Positions 58,419 through 64,000 of a DNA stretch of 64,000 nucleotides are shown one piece after another. Both the position numbers and the translations under genes were made by a program. The notes beneath the pieces are model-generated. The model was given only the letters and a program-made list of their open reading frames with translations, searched no databases and had not been told where the DNA came from. The DNA comes from Hygrophila difformis (Eukaryota > Streptophyta > Magnoliopsida > Lamiales > Acanthaceae), in contig JAOANR010000003.1 of assembly GCA_030278955.1 (NCBI GenBank), positions 52,176,902-52,240,901 of the forward strand, in the 5' to 3' direction. The stretch's first letter is position 1. Each line of letters starts with the position of its first letter.

Positions 58419-61400
58419 TTAATGAGGATAAGCCGGGTCTGCCACTGTTTGGCTCTCTTTTTCTGGATCGAACTGTCCGATGTATTCCTTCAGTCGGTGC
58501 CCATTCACCACTATGTTGCCCTTGTCAATTCTGATCCTGACGGCTCCATTTTCAAACACTTCTAACACTTCATGTGGCCCCTCCCATCTGGATTTAAGCT
58601 TTCCGGAGAACAGCTTCAACCTGGAATTGAATAACAATACATTCTGACCAACATAAAAGTGTTTAGGCTTAATCCGGCGATCGTGTAACTACTGGGTCCG
58701 CTCTTTATAAATCCGAGAGCTTTCATAAGCTTGCGCTCGTATTTCCTCAATTTCATTCAGGTCCAACTTGCGTTTGCTTTGAGCAACTTTCAGATCGAAG
58801 TTAAGTGTTTTGACGGCCCAGTAAGCTTTATGCTCTAACTCTACAGGCAAATGACAGGCTTTTCCGAAGACAAGTCTGTAAGGAGACATCCCAATGGGAG
58901 TCTTGTATGCAGTGCGGTATGCCCATAGAGCATCATTGAGCTTACGTGCCCAGTCATTTCGGGTTATCCCGACAGTGGCTTCGAGTATATACTTGATTTC
59001 GCGATTTGATACTTCGACTTGACCACTTGTCTGGGGATGATAAGGCGTGCCTATCTTATGGAGGATACCAGTTTTTATCATAAGGTTCTCAAAGGATTTA
59101 TTAACAAAATGTATTCCTCCATCAGATATTATCACCCTAGGTATGCCAAATCGGTTGAAAATGTTGTTCTTGAGGAACTTTATGACTTGGCTACCATCAT
59201 TGGTTGGTAATGCGACCGCCTCGACCCACTTGGACACGTAATCGACAGCTACCAAGATATAGTAGTTTCCACCAGATGGTGGGAACGGTCCCATGAAGTC
59301 AATGCCCCATACATCAAAGATCTCAAGTGCGAGAATCCCTTTCTGAGGCATCTCATCCCTCTTGGAGATGTTTCCTAATCTTTGGCATCTGTCGCAGGCT
59401 TTAGCAAACACCTTGCAGTCTTCATAAATAGTAGGCCAAAAGAATCCACACTCGAGTACCTTGTGGGCAGTCCGAGTGGGACCATGATGACCTCCGTATT
59501 CATATTCGTGGCATTTCTTGGTGATTTGGTAGGCCTCAGCTTCAGTAACACATCGCCTGATTATCGAATCAGCGCAATGTTTGAACAAGAAGGGATCTTC
59601 CCAAAAGTAGTTTACTACTTCTTTGAAGAATTTTGCCCTTTTGTATTTTTGCTGGAATGGTGGGGTTATTCCACATGCTAAAAAGTTAGCAATGTCGGAA
59701 AACCATGGACACGCCTGATCGTGCAAGTGCAATGCAAACAGTTGTTCGTCTGGAAAGTCCACATTGACGGCTTTATCATTTTTATCATTTTCTAATCGGG
59801 ATAAATGGTCAGCAGCACCATTATCTCGACCTCGCCTATCTTTTATTACGATGTCGAATTCCTGCAACAGAAGTACCCACCTGATTAATCGAGGTTTGGC
59901 ATCTTGTTTGCTGAACAAGTATCTCAGTGCAGAGTGATCTGTGTACACTATGGTTTTCGTACCAATAAGGTACTGTCTGAATTTATCAAACACGAAAACT
60001 ACAGCGTACATTTCTTTTTCTGTGGTAGTGTAGTTGATTTGGGCTTCATTCAGGGCGTGACTTGCGTAATGAATTACACAATGTTTCCCTTCCTTATGTT
60101 GCCCAAGTACTGCACCCACGGATAGATCACTTGCATCGCACATTACCTCGAAAGGTATTGACCAATTGGGTGGTTGTACTATTGGACCAGAAACCAACAT
60201 CTTTTTTAGCGTGTCAAAGGCTTGAACACGCGCTTCATTTATTAAAAAGGAATTTTCTTTACAAAGCAAATTAGTGAGCGGCTTGGCAATTTTAGAGAAA
60301 TCCTTAATGAGTCTCCGGTAAAAACCGGCATGCCCTAAGAAGCTCTTAACTGCTTTAATAGAATTAGGGAGAGGGAGATTGGAGATGACTGAAACTTTGG
60401 CTGGATCGACTTCAATGCCTGCTCGTGAAATGCGATGACCTAACACTATGCCTTCAGTGACCATGAAATGGCACTTTTCCCAGTTTAAAACCAAGTTAGT
60501 ATCCTCACATCTCTTAAGAATTTTAGCAAGATTGGTCAGACATTCTTCAAATGTATCTCCATATACAGAGAAGTCATCCATGAAAACTTCAATGCATTTT
60601 TTGATAAATTCAGAAAGTATAGACATCATGCAACGTTGAAAAGTGGCAGGTGCATTACACAAACCAAAAGGCATGCGCCTATAGGCAAAAGTGCCATAGG
60701 GGCATGTAAAAGTTGTTTTTTCGTGATCCTCACTGGCGATCACTATTTGATTATAACCTGAATATCTGTCCAAAAAACAATAAAACTCCCTTCCCGCCAA
60801 CCGTTCCAACATTTGATCGATAAAAAGTAAAGGGAAATGGTCCTTGCGAGTGGCCTCGTTCAACTTCCGGTAGTCTATGCAGACTCTCCATCCGGTGACC
60901 GGCCGTGTGGCAATTTCCTCCCCTTGTTCATTCTTAGTTATGCACATCCCACCCCGCTTGGGAACAACCTGCACAGGACTGACCCATTTGCTGTCAGAAA
61001 TTGGGTATATAACACCGGCATCTAACAGCTTGATCACTTTCTTTCTTACCACTTCTTGCATGGGTGGGTTCAATCTCCGTTGGGGCTGGCGTGAAGGCTT
61101 GAAATTCTCCTCCATTAGAATCCTGTGCATACAAACAGAAGGGCTTATTCCTTTGATATCAGAAATGGTCCAACCGATTGCACGCACATGTTTTTTAAGC
61201 ACCCCCACCAGAGCATTTTCTTGATCTTGTGTCAACTTAGCTGACACAATTACCGGTAACATTTTATGTTCAGCGAGAAACGCATACTTAAGATGGTCCG
61301 GTAGCACTTTTAGTTCAAGCTCTGGTGGGCATTCCACCGAAGGAAGTAATTTGCGAGAATTAGATGGAGGAAATTCAGATTTACCTTTCGGATCCTGCAT

Positions 61401-62602
61401 CATTACAGGATCCGCCTCCTCTTGGTTGGCATTGTCATGAAAATCGGCACTGTCAAATTCCTCCAAATCTCCAGTTTCGGGATTGGCGAAATGGACGGCG
61501 CTGCAGCCTTCTTGCTCCGCGCCAGCAGGCTACAGTACCTGCTTTGAAAAGTCATCATCCATCATCATTACAATCCCATTGTCAGAGTCTAACTCTGCTT
61601 CTCTCCTATCTATTACATCAATTGTGGAACAAGTTTCCTCATGCGGAAACTTCTGTAGCTTGCCCATATTGAAATTCAGCTCTTCTTCTCCAACACGGAG
61701 CTTGATTTGATTTGAACCGCATCTATCAGTGCACCACCCGTTGAAAGGAAGGGGCGGCCTAGGATCAGTGGCATCTCATAGTCTTTTTCTATGTCGAGAA
61801 TAATGAAGTCGACGTGAAAGAGTATTCCTCCCGTCTTGACGATCACGTCCTTCAGTATCCCAACGGGATGAGTGATTGACCGGTCTGCCAGTTGTAATTT
61901 CATTGTAACCGGCTCAATCACTCCCAAGTGAAGACGTTTTGCCATGGCAAGTGGCGTAACGTTGATGCTCGACCCCAAGTCACATAATCCCTTTCTGACA
62001 TTTGTCTTTCCGATGTGGACTGACAGTGTGATACAGCCCGGGTCCTCCTTCTTCTCAGGTAGCACTCTTTGGATTATGGCACTGCAGCTGCTATTTAAAA
62101 CCACCACTTCATCCTTGTCGAATTTCCTTTTCCCTGAAATCATTTCTTTAAGAAATTTAGCATAGACGGGCATTTCTGAAATCATTTCGACCAAGGGAAT
62201 AGTGATCTCAACAGCTTTCAATCTTTCCAGAAATTTCTTGAATTTAAGATCATGTTCCTTATTTTTAAGACGCGCAGGGTATGGCACCCTTGGCGTATAC
62301 TTATTATCATCTAAATGGTGAAGGGTCAGAAATTTTACCTTCACCTTTACCAGATTTTCCACTGAGTTCTGCTGTCTCAGTTTCTTTTCTTTTTCTCCTT
62401 CCTCCTATGTTCCCTGATTTTCCTCAATACTTTCTTTTTCAGACTCCTTCCCTTGCGCTTCTTTGATCTGTGGCCCTGCCAGAACCTTGCCCGACTTCAA
62501 CGTGATAGCCTTACACTGTGGGTTCTTTTCTGAACTACTCGGTAAAGTACCCTGATCTCTTTTCTGGAGCTCCTTGGCCATCTGGGTTACCTGAGTTTCC
62601 AC
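58419..62602 (-). pseudogene. pol: pol of the minus-strand Athila-type element (PR-RT-RH-INT)
   Basis: Minus-strand order: protease with CDLGSSINVTPLAMA and LILGRPFLSTGGA (61690-62360); RT with [11 protein letters not shown] and FMDD (about 60560-61100); RNase H with [12 protein letters not shown] and YTDHSAL; integrase with the H-H-C-C region, [26 protein letters not shown] and WEGPHEV (58419-59560). No chromodomain. Damage: TAG at 62405-62407, a 1-nt frame change near 61715 within the protease C-terminus, TAG near 61530 (an AAG codon in the other copy) and TAG at 58689-58691 (also AAG elsewhere). The 925-codon frame 58689-61466 is otherwise open. This is the best preserved RT-to-integrase core in the window apart from 7779-11192. 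Confidence 0.9.
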
Positions 62603-64000
62603 GTTCCTTATAGAAGCCTGCAGATGTGTGTTTATCTACTTCTGGCTTGAGATGAATTCAGTCATTATGTTCTCAAGTCTAGAAGGTGGCTTCTGCTGAG
62701 GCGGATTCCACTGGTTCTGGGCTTGGTTTTGGTTAGGAAGAAATTGGTTTTGGGGCTGGTTCTGATTGGGGACAAATTGATTCTGTGGCTGCTGGAAGTT
62801 TTGAAAATTTTAGTTCTGAGTTGGCCTGGCTAGAATCTGTGGTTGGAAGTTTGGGTTAAAATGTTGGGGCCTGGGTTGGTTAAATTGTTGAGGCTGGGTT
62901 AACAGGTGTGAATTCAAAGCATTGTTGTTGGAATATGAGAGGTTAGGGTGCCGGTTTTGGAATCCACCTGCATAGTTGCAGCTCTCATTCGTCACCTGTT
63001 GACAAGCTTCAGTAGGATGTGGACCCTGGCATGATCCACAAACAGGTTCAGCATTCTGGGAAGAACTTCCCGATTCTTGATTCAAGGCCAACACGGCCAC
63101 TTGATCTTTCAATTTGTCTAATTCAGATTTGCCTGCTGTACCTACAGCACATAAACCACGAGGGGGAGGGGGATCAACATCATCAGTTAAAACAGATCTG
63201 TTTACACTCATTTTCTCAATCTTGCCCCAGGCTTGATCCATTGGCATGTGGAGTAAATGTTGATCACCAGCAGCATCAAGCATGTATTTCCAGGATGGGG
63301 TCAAACCACTGTAGAATTTCCTCCATTGTTCCCACTCATGGAAACCATGTTGGGGACATTTTCTTAACAGGTTGAAGAAACGCTCCTTTGCGTCATACAG
63401 GGATTCGTCTGGCTTCATTTTGAATTCCGCAATTTTGGATCGGCATTCGTCCACCTTGGATTCCGGAAAGTATTTTGCCAAGAAGTTTCTGATCACTTCT
63501 TCCCATGTAGACTTTTGATTGACTGGCAGCGATTTGTACCACGTCTGGGCTCCACTGGACAAAGAGAAAGGAAACAATCTCAAATGAATAGTGTTAGGAG
63601 ATACATTATGATTTTTGATGGTGTCACACAGTTCCAGGAAGGTCTGCAGATGGTCATGCGGGTCTTCATGACTTGCCCCCGCAAACTGATTGCTCTAAAC
63701 AAGATTGATGAGTGCCGACTTTAATTCGAAATTCCTGGCCAAGAATGGAGCTTTTCCAGGAATGTTCAAGTATAGCTCTAAGATGGGCTGCATATAGTCA
63801 GCAGCTGCTGCTTGTTGATTGTTCCCCGGCCCTCCTTGATAGTGCTGTGGGTAATAGTTCTGATGCGGATAATAATTTCTGGGGTCATTGAAATCATTTG
63901 GGTTGGGAGGATTCTGATGCTGATTGAATTGAGGATTCTGGTACTGAGGATTCTGGAAGTGCTGGTTGTTAGGATTATTCTTGTTAAGTGGGTTATTGAA
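62603..64000 (-). pseudogene. gag: gag of the minus-strand Athila-type element, cut by the window edge
   Basis: Same frame as pol. The gag domain is at 63200-63697 (WYKSLPVNQKSTWEEV, FLAKYFPESK, ESLYDAKERF) and the knuckle CGSCQGPHPTEAC near 63010-63050. A Gln/Asn/Pro-rich C-terminus (62640-62900) and an N-terminal Gln/Asn-rich part reach the window end. Nonsense codons lie near 63698 (TAG), at 62810-62812 (TAA) and near 62636 (TAG). The start codon is outside the window. Confidence 0.85.

Larger units (their letters stand above)
37333..64000 (-). mobile_element. Minus-strand Athila-type element (right part beyond the window)
   Basis: Reading from the window edge leftwards: gag (from 64000), pol (to 58419), inter-ORF DNA with hairpin and palindrome arrays, env-position ORF (55745-43572, split by the gag-only element), 3' non-coding DNA, PPT and 3' LTR (41940-37333). 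Its 5' LTR and PBS are not visible. It is inserted in the Tat-type pol at 37332. Confidence 0.85.

Overview
This window is plant nuclear DNA, most likely pericentromeric or otherwise repeat-rich. The evidence is a set of Ty3/gypsy LTR retrotransposons of lineages known only or mainly from land plants: Athila-type elements with a tRNA-Asp primer site, a Tat-type element with dual RNase H, and a gag-only element with an initiator-Met primer site. Three Stowaway-like MITEs and two tRNA-derived SINE-like pieces support this. I see no intact host gene. The species cannot be told from the sequence, though the repeat style fits a flowering plant.

Layout. (1) 1-1345 and 18056-24760 are one old, decayed Athila-type copy arranged as a palindrome. 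Its env-position ORF runs rightwards (1-1345, then 18056-19738), turns around over a ~48-nt spacer (19739-19786), and runs back leftwards through env-like, protease, gag and a clipped LTR (to about 24760). (2) Inserted in it, and flanked by a 5-bp duplication (GAGAG), is 1351-18055. This is a younger Athila-type insertion with one 4.6-kb LTR, PBS, gag and pol, then a perfect turn-around at 12501 and an inverted copy of pol and gag that stops exactly at the inverted PBS. It has no second LTR. (3) 24761-29384 is AT-rich intergenic DNA with MITEs, SINE-like pieces and a degenerate GATCAGACC-type repeat. (4) 29385-37332 is a Tat-type element (580-bp LTR, PBS, gag, PR-RT-RH-aRH-INT) cut inside its 3' part. 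(5) 37333-64000 is a third Athila-type element on the minus strand: 3' LTR 37333-41940, env-position ORF 43572-55745, a long inter-ORF region, pol 58419-62602 and gag to the window edge. Its env-like ORF is split by (6), a gag-only LTR element at 44269-52005 with 2.9-kb LTRs.

None of the coding regions is intact; nonsense codons and frameshifts are recorded per entry. Gag packages the RNA; Pol matures, copies and integrates the cDNA. The env-position protein has no visible signal peptide or membrane segment and its role is unknown.

The two most unusual observations are these. First, there are two nested, independently formed palindromic retroelement insertions; the younger one carries a clean target-site duplication and has the tRNA primer site standing in for the missing LTR end. 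Second, the Athila LTRs carry arrays of a four-part nested inverted-repeat module (outer arm, inner arm, inner arm', outer arm'). The modules occupy equivalent slots in the two LTRs but have unrelated unit sequences (core TTCGAA in one, TCGCGA in the other), and in the second family compensatory base changes preserve the inner stem.
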